A stretch of DNA of 64,000 nt. It comes from an uncultured Bacteroidales bacterium. Its GTDB lineage: Bacteria > Bacteroidota > Bacteroidia > Bacteroidales > Paludibacteraceae. The notes beneath the pieces were generated by a model that saw nothing but the letters and a program-made list of their open reading frames with translations, did no database searches and was not told where the DNA came from. Of this stretch, positions 9,401 to 16,241 are shown piece by piece. The position numbers and the translations under genes are program-made. The stretch lies in the NCBI GenBank assembly GCA_902766045.1, contig CACXCA010000002.1, forward strand, positions 62,001 through 126,000. Reading direction: 5' to 3'. Position 1 is the stretch's first letter. Each line of letters opens with the position of its first letter.

Positions 9401-10011
9401 GTTACGGAGGTTTGGATCACGTGATCGCTTCTGGTAAGAATGTAAACATCTTGGTATTGGATACTGAGGTTTACTCTAACACAGGTGGTCAATCATCTAA
9501 GGCTACTCCTCTTGGTGCAATCGCTAAGTTCGCTGCATCTGGTAAGAGAGTACGTAAGAAAGATTTGGGTATGATCGCAACTACTTATGGTTACGTATAT
9601 GTAGCTCAAGTTGCTATGGGTGCTAACCAAGCACAATGCTTGAAAGCTCTTAAGGAAGCTGAGGCATACGACGGACCATCATTGGTTATCGCATACGCAC
9701 CATGTATCAACCACGGTTTGAAGGCTGGTATGGGTAAGGCACAAGCTGAGGAGGCTAAGGCTGTTGAGTGTGGATACTGGCACTTGTGGAGATTCAACCC
9801 AGCATTGGAAGCAGAGGGCAAGAACCCATTCACATTGGATTCTAAGGAGCCTGACTACAGCAAGTTCCAAGACTTCTTGAAGGGTGAGGTTCGTTACGCA
9901 TCTGTAATGAAGCAATTCCCTAACGAAGCACAAGAGTTGTTCAACGCTTCTGAGGAAATGGCTAAGAAACGTTACCAATCATACGTTCGTATGACTAAGA
10001 TGGAGTATTAA
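6454..10011 (+). CDS. nifJ: Pyruvate:ferredoxin (flavodoxin) oxidoreductase
   Basis: Cytoplasmic enzyme converting pyruvate and CoA to acetyl-CoA and CO2 while reducing ferredoxin or flavodoxin, the main pyruvate-cleaving route in strict anaerobes. It has 1185 residues, the normal length for the single-chain homodimeric form. The order is: N-terminal pyruvate/TPP pyrimidine-binding domain, transketolase C-like and gamma domains, a 2[4Fe-4S] ferredoxin insert with CVQCNNC at about 690 and CLGCGNC at about 745, then the TPP-binding domain with CSGCGET (about 830) and GDG near 975-977 followed by an Asn-containing NTGGQSSKATP segment. Codon use is strongly restricted (GGT, GCT, AAC, AAG), suggesting very high expression. 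It is monocistronic, with its own promoter and a strong terminator. Its last 30 bases and the terminator recur at 12965-13053. Confidence 0.98.
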   Translation: MAKEKKFITCDGNEAAAHISYMFSECACIYPITPSSTMAEHVDEWAAQGRKNIFGETVSVTEMQSEAGAAGAVHGAIQAGALTSTYTASQGLLLMIPNMYKIAAEKMPAVFHVSARTIASHSLCIFGDHQDVYACRQTGFAMLAEGSVQEVMDLAGVAHLSTIKSQVPFLNFFDGFRTSHEIQKIEKLDNEDLAGLIDQEKLAEFRSRALNPNKPVMRGMAENPDTFFTHRESCNTMYNNVPEIVENYMKEISKITGRNYGLFDYYGAKDADRVIIAMGSVTECIREVIDFLAAKGEKVGLVAVHLFRPFSTKHLLAAVPKSAKVITVLDRTKEPGANGDPLYLDVREAFFDVKDAPKVIGGRYGLGSNDTTPAQIISVYENMAMKEPKNHFTIGIVDDVTFTSLPKKEEVAVGGAGMFEAKFYGLGADGTVGANKNSVKIIGDNTNKHCQAYFSYDSKKSGGFTCSHLRFGDSPIRSTYLVNTPNFVACHVQAYLHMYDVTRGLQKNGTFLLNTIWEGEELAKNLPNKVKAYFAKNNIKVYYINATKIAQEIGLGNRTNTILQSAFFRITGVIPVELAVEQMKKFIVKSYGKKGEDVVNKNYAAVDRGGEYKELAIDPAWAKLGEDKAKANNDPEFINKIVRPINAQNGDLLPVSAFKGIEDGEWPAGTAAYEKRGVSAFVPQWNAADCVQCNNCAFVCPHACIRPIVMTDDEAKGMNGDMIEMKAPAAMKGMKFRMQVGVLDCLGCGNCVDVCLGNNPEKGKQALKMVAFDPESQATATEAANWDYAVKKVSSKQHLVDITANPKNSQFATPLFEFSGACSGCGETPYVKLISQLFGNREIVANATGCSSIYSGSIPSTPYTTNEKGQGPAWANSLFEDFCEFGLGMELANEKMRERIVKIMTEAIAADCTPAEAKELFQAWLDNRNDAAKSQEITEKIIPVVEAGKSKCNHCKQLAELTGYMIKRSQWIIGGDGASYDIGYGGLDHVIASGKNVNILVLDTEVYSNTGGQSSKATPLGAIAKFAASGKRVRKKDLGMIATTYGYVYVAQVAMGANQAQCLKALKEAEAYDGPSLVIAYAPCINHGLKAGMGKAQAEEAKAVECGYWHLWRFNPALEAEGKNPFTLDSKEPDYSKFQDFLKGEVRYASVMKQFPNEAQELFNASEEMAKKRYQSYVRMTKMEY

Positions 10012-10071
10012 TAATACGTAAATCTCTATAATGAAAATCGGAGGGCTGATGGGTCCTCCGATTTTTTTATT
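9985..10071 (+). repeat. Duplicated segment, copy A (true nifJ 3' end plus terminator)
   Basis: The first 30 bases (9985-10014) are identical to 12965-12994. The following hairpin and T-run also recur with a few changes. This copy is the genuine nifJ end. Confidence 0.9.
10034..10068 (+). terminator. Terminator of nifJ
   Basis: Stem AAAATCGGAGG pairing with CCTCCGATTTT around a 10-base loop, followed by a run of T. It starts 23 bases after the nifJ stop. Confidence 0.9.
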
Positions 10072-10383
10072 TTCCATGGAAGAGTCAACCACGCATCGTG
10101 TCACCCTCAATAATTCGGACATCAGTTACGATACGTTCCGAAGTAATTTCACTAACCGCATGGTGCAAGATATCATTTGTTGATGGTTATCGATTGACTC
10201 AATTCGATATAACCACTGTCGCAATGAATAACAACGGTTTATCTCTACCTATTTTGGCTGTAAACACTTCAACCATGCTCCAAATCAAACATACTTCCTT
10301 GATTTTTTCGTTGATCTTTTGTGTAACATTTAGGTTTTGTGTAATTTTATGGACAATTTACATACTATCTAAAGGTAACAATT
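10072..10383. other. Intergenic region with possible gene remnant
   Basis: 312 bases between the nifJ terminator and the nuclease-like gene. On the minus strand, about 10083-10170, a short frame reads like a real protein end (HHAVSEITSERIVTDVRIIEG, then a stop). It has no start or upstream continuation, so it may be a decayed gene fragment of unknown origin. Near 10330 the plus strand has TAGGTTTTG, a weak -7-like box that could serve the next gene. The plus-strand frame 10098-10415 overlaps the next gene and looks spurious. Confidence 0.35.
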
Positions 10384-11490
10384 ATGACAGAGAAATGGAA
10401 CCAGTTCGTGTATGATTTGTGTGATGCTCAACAGCGAGATGTGGACGAGAATGAATATCATCGTTTGATTGAAACTCAATTTCAGCTACTTGGATGGGCA
10501 AAATACAGAGGGGAGATATGCCACAAACCGAATATACCAATAGGAAACAACAATTTTATCCAGCCTGATATATTGATAAAAAGAGATGGAGAGGAACTGT
10601 TTGTTATCGAAGTGAAACGTCCAGTTCATTCTATCAGCCAAAGAGAGATACAACAATTGGAATCATATATGCGTCAGCGGAAAATAAAGTTCGGCATATA
10701 TATCGGTGAGCACATTGAGTTGTTCTATGACAAGCCAGAGAGCACTAAAGCAATATCTGTTCTAAAAATTCCGCTTGAACTAAACAACAAATTTGGTGAA
10801 ATGTTTGTTGAGTTGTTTGGGAAGGAAAACTATTCATCTGATTCACTTACCGAGTTCTGTGAGAATAGAATATCAGAGAAGCAGCAGGAGTTGAAAAAGA
10901 TTGAGGCTCAGCAGTATCTTGTTGCCAATGGGGACGCAATTGTGACTGACAATCTAAAGCAATATCTGAGGAACGACTACAAGGACTCTTTCTCAGAAGA
11001 CGAGATTGAGGAAATCTTGTCTGGCCTCACTATTTCTGTCTTGCCAAAGACTATCGTGAAAGAGATGTCTTTGCCTTCTGTTTCACAGATTCAAAGGAGC
11101 ACCATTAATTCAGAAATAAGAGAATTAAAAGTAGTTGCAAATAGCAAATCTTTTTCTGACATATATAATTCTATTGAAAATGATATTCGAAGGAGAAGAA
11201 TCACCTCTTTGTCGTTTAGACGAAGCTTAACTCCAGTTTCTTACAAAGGAGACAAAATTTATTATGGTGAAACAAGACCCAAACCTATAAACAACCACAA
11301 CTTAGAGATACTTTATAACTATTTTTTAAATCAAAAGATTATTGATTTATCATCTTGGGATAGTAATGATTTCTTCAATTTGATTTCAAAACTTACAAAC
11401 GGAAAAACAAATACCCTTGATTACATCTATTATGCCAGCATGTTGCAGGAGATGCTAAATCGATCAAAGTATGTTCAATCCACAAAATAG
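10384..11490 (+). CDS. HsdR_N-like PD-(D/E)XK nuclease-domain protein
   Basis: 368 residues. Residues ~20-130 match the type I restriction R-subunit N-terminal nuclease pattern: PD at 61-62, then a strand ending in EVK with E76 and K78 (D-x13-E-x-K), followed by QREIQQLESYMRQ and IGEHIELFY. This is a complete-looking PD-(D/E)XK active site. No helicase motor follows. Residues ~130-368 are mainly helical and unrecognised. Such stand-alone proteins often occur with mobile or defence genes, but here the neighbours are a flavin reductase and a DIP1984 protein. Substrate and role are unknown; nuclease activity is inferred from the motif only. It lies inside the segment flanked by the two copies of the nifJ 3' end. 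Confidence 0.75.
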   Translation: MTEKWNQFVYDLCDAQQRDVDENEYHRLIETQFQLLGWAKYRGEICHKPNIPIGNNNFIQPDILIKRDGEELFVIEVKRPVHSISQREIQQLESYMRQRKIKFGIYIGEHIELFYDKPESTKAISVLKIPLELNNKFGEMFVELFGKENYSSDSLTEFCENRISEKQQELKKIEAQQYLVANGDAIVTDNLKQYLRNDYKDSFSEDEIEEILSGLTISVLPKTIVKEMSLPSVSQIQRSTINSEIRELKVVANSKSFSDIYNSIENDIRRRRITSLSFRRSLTPVSYKGDKIYYGETRPKPINNHNLEILYNYFLNQKIIDLSSWDSNDFFNLISKLTNGKTNTLDYIYYASMLQEMLNRSKYVQSTK

Positions 11491-11519
11491 ATATTATTAA
11501 TTTTTATTCGTCAATTACA

Positions 11520-12083
11520 ATGAAAAGTTTTGGTTCTAAATCGTGGTTGATTCCTCAACCGGTACTGATCATCGGTACGTATGATAAGAATGGTAAACCC
11601 AATGCCATGAACGCGGCTTGGGGCGGACAATGGGATATGCATGAAATAGTCATCTCTCTCAGTTCTCATGCTACAACTGATAACCTCAAAACGAATGCCG
11701 ACTTCACCGTCACTTTCGCAACTGCCAACACCTTGGTGGCTGCCGACTATGTGGGTATCGTGAGCGGAAGAAACACCCCTAACAAAATGGAGAAAGCTGG
11801 CTGGTCTGTAGAAAAAGCACCTAACGTGAGCGCTCCCCTCTTCAAGGATTTCCCCATGACACTCGAATGCCGCGTGGAACGTAAAATTGACGAATCGGAA
11901 GAGGGCTACAACCTCGTGGCAAAAGTCATCAACATCCTTTGCGATGAACGTTTCTTAGATGCCGACGGCAACCCCGACGTGGAGAAAATGGGTATCATCA
12001 CCTACAACCCCGTACAGCATACATACATAAAGCTTGGTGACAAGGTGGGTAACGCCTTTTCCGACGGCAAACAACTGAAATAA
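11520..12083 (+). CDS. Flavin reductase-like domain protein (flavoredoxin type)
   Basis: 187 residues, the usual size for the FMN-binding split-barrel flavin reductase family. Typical features are the start KSWLIPQPVLIIGTYD, the stretch GKPNAMNAAWGG, SSHATTDNLKTNADFTV and the later ECRVERKIDE. It probably binds FMN and may act in electron transfer to an unknown partner. No signal peptide, so cytoplasmic. It begins 29 bases after the nuclease-like gene with no visible terminator between, so co-transcription is possible. Another, lipid-anchored member of the same broad fold is encoded at 44116. Confidence 0.88.
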   Translation: MKSFGSKSWLIPQPVLIIGTYDKNGKPNAMNAAWGGQWDMHEIVISLSSHATTDNLKTNADFTVTFATANTLVAADYVGIVSGRNTPNKMEKAGWSVEKAPNVSAPLFKDFPMTLECRVERKIDESEEGYNLVAKVINILCDERFLDADGNPDVEKMGIITYNPVQHTYIKLGDKVGNAFSDGKQLK

Positions 12084-12161
12084 AGAGGGAAAGCTCTCAT
12101 TATCATTAGGTGAAAGGAAAACAAATTCCACACATATACCGAATTTAATTTTTAAACGCGT

Positions 12162-12620
12162 ATGAAACTAGCGGAAGCATTACAAGAACGTGCTGACTTG
12201 AACCGTAAGATTCAACAAATGTACACCAGACTTAACAATAATGCCACTGTGCAGGAGGGTGAACAACCTGCCGAAGATCCCAAACTCTTATTAGCTGAGT
12301 TGGATGCTGCAGTGGATCGCCTACAGTGGATAATCGCCCGAGTGAACCTAACAAACTGCGCAACAATCGTCAAAGGAAAATCATTGACTGAATGGATTGC
12401 CGAAAAAGATTGCCTTACACTGAAAATTGAACGGTACCGCAACTTTCTAAACAGTGCAAGCATTCTTGCCGGACGTGCATCCCACACCGAAATCAAGGTG
12501 CTCAGCACCGTGAATGTACGAGAACTACAACTTAAGTTGGATGCACTCTGCAAACAATTGCGTCAGACTGACAACCTTATTCAAGAGACCAATTGGAGCA
12601 CAGAACTCATGGATCGCTAA
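12162..12620 (+). CDS. DIP1984 family protein (septicolysin-like)
   Basis: 152 residues with the characteristic family layout: MKLAEALQERADL at the start, then VQEGEQPAEDPKLLLAELD, ARVNLTNCATIV, TEIKVLSTVNVRELQ and an end close to IQETNWSTEL. The fold is mainly helical and coiled-coil-like, and the family's biochemical role is unknown; the name septicolysin comes from one member. No signal peptide. It is the last of the three genes in the segment bracketed by the nifJ 3'-end copies. Confidence 0.88.
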   Translation: MKLAEALQERADLNRKIQQMYTRLNNNATVQEGEQPAEDPKLLLAELDAAVDRLQWIIARVNLTNCATIVKGKSLTEWIAEKDCLTLKIERYRNFLNSASILAGRASHTEIKVLSTVNVRELQLKLDALCKQLRQTDNLIQETNWSTELMDR

Positions 12621-12861
12621 ATACATCCGTGATTTAATACCATCAAGAGCGTTTCGTCAGGCGAATGTAAAGCCCCACCGAAGACGGGGCCAATGGTCTT
12701 CTCTAAACTATTGCGTTGAGAGCGAGGATAGCTCATTTTAGTGTCTCTGTACACTTTATCGTTAAGTCCTGATCGCTTATAAACGTATTGTTATGCTGTA
12801 TATCGTATTACCTTACATTGATGACGAGCGCTCCTCTTTTTTTCCCCAGAAAATTTATGGG

Positions 12862-12883
12862 TTTGACAGCAGAGCACAACAAG
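12862..12883. repeat. 22-base direct repeat, copy 1
   Basis: TTTGACAGCAGAGCACAAC followed by AAG, identical to 13117-13138. The sequence after it also resembles the other copy (AGTTG, then TAATA and AGATTTGTG). Confidence 0.9.
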
Positions 12884-12964
12884 AAGTTGCTATAATAAAG
12901 ATTTGTGAGATTTGAATAGATTTGTATGATTTCTCGCAAAGCGACTCATATCATATATAGTTCA

Positions 12965-13053
12965 GTTCGTATGACTAAGATGGAGTATTAATAACGTTTT
13001 CTATATAATGAAAATCGGAGGGATTTTAGTCCTCCGATTTTTTTATTTTCCTA
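12965..13053 (+). repeat. Duplicated segment, copy B (orphan nifJ 3' end plus terminator)
   Basis: Bases 12965-12994 are identical to 9985-10014, i.e. the last nine codons of nifJ, its stop and a few bases more. The rest is a diverged copy of the spacer and a hairpin AAAATCGGAGG/CCTCCGATTTT with T-run that would still work as a terminator. There is no nifJ sequence upstream of it. Confidence 0.9.
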
Positions 13054-13116
13054 AGTGTCCTTCGGACAGAAATCTTACAAATATTTACAAATCTGACAAA
13101 TATGTTTACAAATAGA

Positions 13117-13138
13117 TTTGACAGCAGAGCACAACAAG
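13117..13138. repeat. 22-base direct repeat, copy 2
   Basis: Identical to 12862-12883. It lies 40 bases beyond the stop of the convergent lipoprotein gene at 13178-14062. Confidence 0.9.
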
Positions 13139-13177
13139 GAGTTGGTTAATAGAGATTTGTGTGATTTGATTAGAAAC

Positions 13178-14062
13178 CTATTTTTTTGTCTGTCCACTGA
13201 GATTTTTCAGTTTTTCCAATACGACCCATGCAGTGTCGTCTGGAATACCCTTTTTGTATTCGTTTTCAAGTCTTTGAATCATCTCATTTGCTTCTTCTTG
13301 TTTACCCTCCTTGATTAGTTGTTTCGCTTTGTATATAGCCATAATCAAACCGCTTGATAGGCAATCATCTATCCACCATTGTTCTCGATATTGAACACCC
13401 CAACAAAGTGCACAATATTTTTCAGGATCCTCTTCTTTTTCCAACGCTTCATCTAGCCATTTATTCGGATCTTCTAATACATCACCAATAAAGACCATTT
13501 TATCCCCTTGTATTTTAAAATGGAGTTTGTAAATGTTAGCATTCTCTTCACATTTCCTTGTCAAAATCCCATTTTCATAATAGACATACGCTCCACCCCA
13601 ACAAGTTGCCGGACAAAAAGACTTTTCTTCTTCTACTTCTACTTTATAGGCTATAGAAAAACTGTCATTCTCAAAAGAATATAATACATAAAAAGTATTA
13701 TAATCACCGTAATAAACACCAAAATACACTTGTTTACAGCCATCAGGTTGTAAACTCTCTGGGAAATTGTAGATTTGAGTTATATTTATGTCTGCATCCA
13801 AGAGACTCTTTTTTGACACTCGTTTGCCTATGCCAAATTTATCATTATCCGATTCTCCTTCATATTCATCATCGTCATCCTCTTCATCATTAACAACCTC
13901 CTTAACTACCGAATCTTTTTGCAGACTAACTGAATTAGAATCACTCTGTGTAATAATAATAGAATCTCCTGTAATGGTATTAACGATAGGCGCTTCTACC
14001 CCATTATTACAACTGGCAAATCCGACAAGACATACAATTGAAACTATTAATTTACAATGCAT
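13178..14062 (-). CDS. Predicted lipoprotein, unknown function
   Basis: 294 residues. An N-terminal signal peptide ends in a lipobox, GFAS-C18, so the mature protein is predicted to be a lipid-anchored envelope protein. A low-complexity acidic linker follows (DEEDDDDEYEGESDND, about 60-75). The rest is a globular domain with conserved-looking Cys residues (SFCPATCWGG and KYCALCWG) and a C-terminal helical segment resembling one TPR-like hairpin (AKQLIKEGKQEEANEMIQRL). No family recognised. A minus-strand -7 box at 14093-14100 supports the start. Confidence 0.75.
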   Translation of the reverse strand: MHCKLIVSIVCLVGFASCNNGVEAPIVNTITGDSIIITQSDSNSVSLQKDSVVKEVVNDEEDDDDEYEGESDNDKFGIGKRVSKKSLLDADINITQIYNFPESLQPDGCKQVYFGVYYGDYNTFYVLYSFENDSFSIAYKVEVEEEKSFCPATCWGGAYVYYENGILTRKCEENANIYKLHFKIQGDKMVFIGDVLEDPNKWLDEALEKEEDPEKYCALCWGVQYREQWWIDDCLSSGLIMAIYKAKQLIKEGKQEEANEMIQRLENEYKKGIPDDTAWVVLEKLKNLSGQTKK

Positions 14063-14092
14063 AGCAATATATTTTTGACAATTTTACATGAC

Positions 14093-14100
14093 AAATATAA
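14093..14100 (-). promoter_or_regulatory. -7 box of the 13178-14062 lipoprotein gene
   Basis: Reads TATATTTG on the minus strand, 30 bases before the ATG. Confidence 0.6.
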
Positions 14101-14187
14101 TGATATTATGGTTTTAAAGATTTAGAACTTGACAAAATAATCCAATCTGATGCTATAAAATTCATACTGAAAACTAAGTCCGTAGAG

Positions 14188-14195
14188 TACTTTTG
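14188..14195 (+). promoter_or_regulatory. -7 box of the first esterase gene
   Basis: TACTTTTG (TAnnTTTG), 23 bases before the ATG at 14219. Confidence 0.55.
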
Positions 14196-14218
14196 CACAG
14201 AACCCAAAATTTAAAACC

Positions 14219-16009
14219 ATGAAAAACAAACAAATTATACGCATAGCTTTATGTATGCTCTGTTATTTGGGTGCCACTTTCTTTATGAAAGCTGACCCAG
14301 ATTCTAATTTTCATATTTATCTCTGCTTTGGTCAATCCAACATGGAAGGAAACGCCTCCGTTCCTAATTCAGAAAAGGAAGGGGTGGACGAACGTTTTCA
14401 GATGTTGTACACAGCCGACGATTGTTCCAGAGGAGACCGCAAGAAAGGTCAATGGTACACCGCCATTCCACCTTTAGCTCGTTGTTTCCATGACAATAAC
14501 ATCGGATTCGGTCCTGTCGATTACTTCGGACGTACCTTGGTAGCGGAACTCGATCCTAGCATTCGTGTGGGTGTCGTTGTTGTAGCTTGCGGTGGATCTG
14601 ACATTGCATTGTTCGAAAAAGATAAATGCGAAAACTATATCAGAACAGCAGCCGATTGGTTACAAAGCTATGCCAGAGCGTATGGAAACAACCCTTACAA
14701 GAGACTTATGGAGATGGGAAAAGAGGCACAAAAAGTGGGTGTCATCAAAGGAATCCTTATCCATCAGGGCGAAAACAATAACGAACAAGAGGATTGGCCA
14801 GTTCGCTTGAAAGGCGTATATGAAAACATGTTGAACGATCTTGGTTTGAATGCTGCTGAGGTTCCATTACTTGTCGGTGAAGTTCGTCACTCTGGTCCTT
14901 GCAGTGGTCATAATAGAATCATCGCAAACGTACCTAACGTTATACCTACCGCTTATGTAGTCTCTTCTGAAGGATGTGAAGCTGCCTTCGACCAATACCA
15001 CTTCACAGTAGAGGGATACAAAGAATTAGGTAGACATTATGCTCAAAAGATGTTGGAATTATTAGGAGACAATCCAGTTCAACAATCTTCTCTTTCTCTC
15101 TCAACCATTCTTAACCAAGAATCAGAGCCTGGAGAGGTAAGTATAACCGTAAATTATGACGCAGAGGTTATCCAACGTGTGGAGATCTATGCAGACAACG
15201 AACGTATTGCTGAAGGAGACTCCTATGTATGGGAAAATATCTTAGAAGGCTCCCACTCCATCTGGGCTGTTGGATATGATAGCGACAATAAAGAATACAC
15301 TACGCCTAAAAAGACCATAAAAATTCTTCCAGAACAGAAACCATACAATGGAACACCTGCCAAAATTCCTGGCATTATCGAAGCGGAAGAATTCGACTAC
15401 GGAGGTGAAGGAAACGCTTACCACGATAACGACGAACAAAACCGCAACGGTGGCGACCGTAACGAAGGCGTGGATATGAACAATACCGCTATCGGATACC
15501 TCCAAACGGGTGAATGGCTCGAATATACAGTAGAGGTAGAAAAAGATGGCGAATACGAAGTGGAATGTCGGGTGGCTTCCAAGGGAACATCGGGTTCCTT
15601 CACACTCTACATGGACAATACCTTTATCATCCCTGGCGACGATGGTACCCCAGGTGGTTTCGTCAAAGTGCCTAACACGGGTGATTACGAATCATTTGAA
15701 ACGGTGACTGTCAAGTTGAATAAATTAACCAAGGGCAAACATGTGTTAAAGCTAGAAATCACAGGCGATTGGTTTGATTTAGACAATCTGAAATTCAACC
15801 TGATTCAAGAAGATACGAATGTTGACTTAACATTCTCTGATCTAAATGAAATCCCAGCAGGTGATTACTACGTATTCGACGTACTAGGCAGATACATTAA
15901 GATGATCACTATCAATCGAAATAATTCTGAACAATTAAATTCTGGTTTCTATATCTTAAAGAATGACAAAGGAAATTCATACACGTTGCTGATAAGTAAC
16001 AACAAATAA
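14219..16009 (+). CDS. Secreted SASA/CE6-type carbohydrate esterase with CBM6 and T9SS-like C-terminus
   Basis: 596 residues. Residues 1-25 are a signal peptide. Residues ~30-285 form an SGNH-type esterase of the sialate/acetyl-xylan esterase class: nucleophile block GQSNMEG with S40, HQGE at 182-185, and the catalytic DQYH with D258 and H261. It probably removes acetyl groups from plant or host glycans. Residues ~295-370 look like a bacterial Ig domain (RVEIYADNERIAEGD, HSIWAVGYDSDNKEYTT). Residues ~385-525 are a CBM6-like carbohydrate-binding module (IEAEEFDYGGEGNAYHD). The last ~60 residues (YVFDVLGRYIKM, then SGFYILKND) resemble a T9SS type A sorting domain, implying surface export. It has a tandem paralogue downstream with a nearly identical CBM sequence. 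Confidence 0.9.
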   Translation: MKNKQIIRIALCMLCYLGATFFMKADPDSNFHIYLCFGQSNMEGNASVPNSEKEGVDERFQMLYTADDCSRGDRKKGQWYTAIPPLARCFHDNNIGFGPVDYFGRTLVAELDPSIRVGVVVVACGGSDIALFEKDKCENYIRTAADWLQSYARAYGNNPYKRLMEMGKEAQKVGVIKGILIHQGENNNEQEDWPVRLKGVYENMLNDLGLNAAEVPLLVGEVRHSGPCSGHNRIIANVPNVIPTAYVVSSEGCEAAFDQYHFTVEGYKELGRHYAQKMLELLGDNPVQQSSLSLSTILNQESEPGEVSITVNYDAEVIQRVEIYADNERIAEGDSYVWENILEGSHSIWAVGYDSDNKEYTTPKKTIKILPEQKPYNGTPAKIPGIIEAEEFDYGGEGNAYHDNDEQNRNGGDRNEGVDMNNTAIGYLQTGEWLEYTVEVEKDGEYEVECRVASKGTSGSFTLYMDNTFIIPGDDGTPGGFVKVPNTGDYESFETVTVKLNKLTKGKHVLKLEITGDWFDLDNLKFNLIQEDTNVDLTFSDLNEIPAGDYYVFDVLGRYIKMITINRNNSEQLNSGFYILKNDKGNSYTLLISNNK

Positions 16010-16035
16010 TTAATGTTTTAGTTATAATAGATGGC

Positions 16036-16066
16036 AAGGGGATGTATCCCAAAAATGCATCCCCAT
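16036..16066 (+). terminator. Terminator-like hairpin after the first esterase gene
   Basis: GGGGATGTAT pairing with ATGCATCCCC around a short loop, followed by a T-rich stretch. Similar GGGATGT hairpins follow the second esterase gene and occur near 54887. Confidence 0.65.
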
Positions 16067-16207
16067 GTGTTTGTATATTCCCCCAAAGAGTCTATATTGC
16101 TTCCTTTACTCAATATTTTCATGAAAAGAAACTACCTAAAAAGGCTCTTTGAACTAAATATTCCACCCAATGAATCAAAAATTACATTAAGGAACCAATA
16201 AAAGTTC

Positions 16208-16215
16208 TATATTTG
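16208..16215 (+). promoter_or_regulatory. -7 box of the second esterase gene
   Basis: TATATTTG, 26 bases before the ATG at 16242. With the hairpin at 16036, this indicates that the two esterases can be transcribed separately. Confidence 0.65.
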
Positions 16216-16241
16216 CATAGGGAAACTCAAAAAATCGAATC

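Larger units (their letters stand above)
12621..13177. other. Intergenic region with nested duplications, no gene
   Basis: 557 bases without a convincing frame. It holds a small hairpin (12672-12690, GCCCC/GGGGC), a 22-base direct repeat at 12862-12883 and 13117-13138, and between these the second copy of the nifJ 3' end plus terminator (12965-13053). It looks like a scar region left by recombination. Confidence 0.7.

Noticed and set aside
10098-10415. 105-codon plus-strand frame before the nuclease-like gene
   Set aside because: It overlaps the real start at 10384 in another frame and has no recognisable features.
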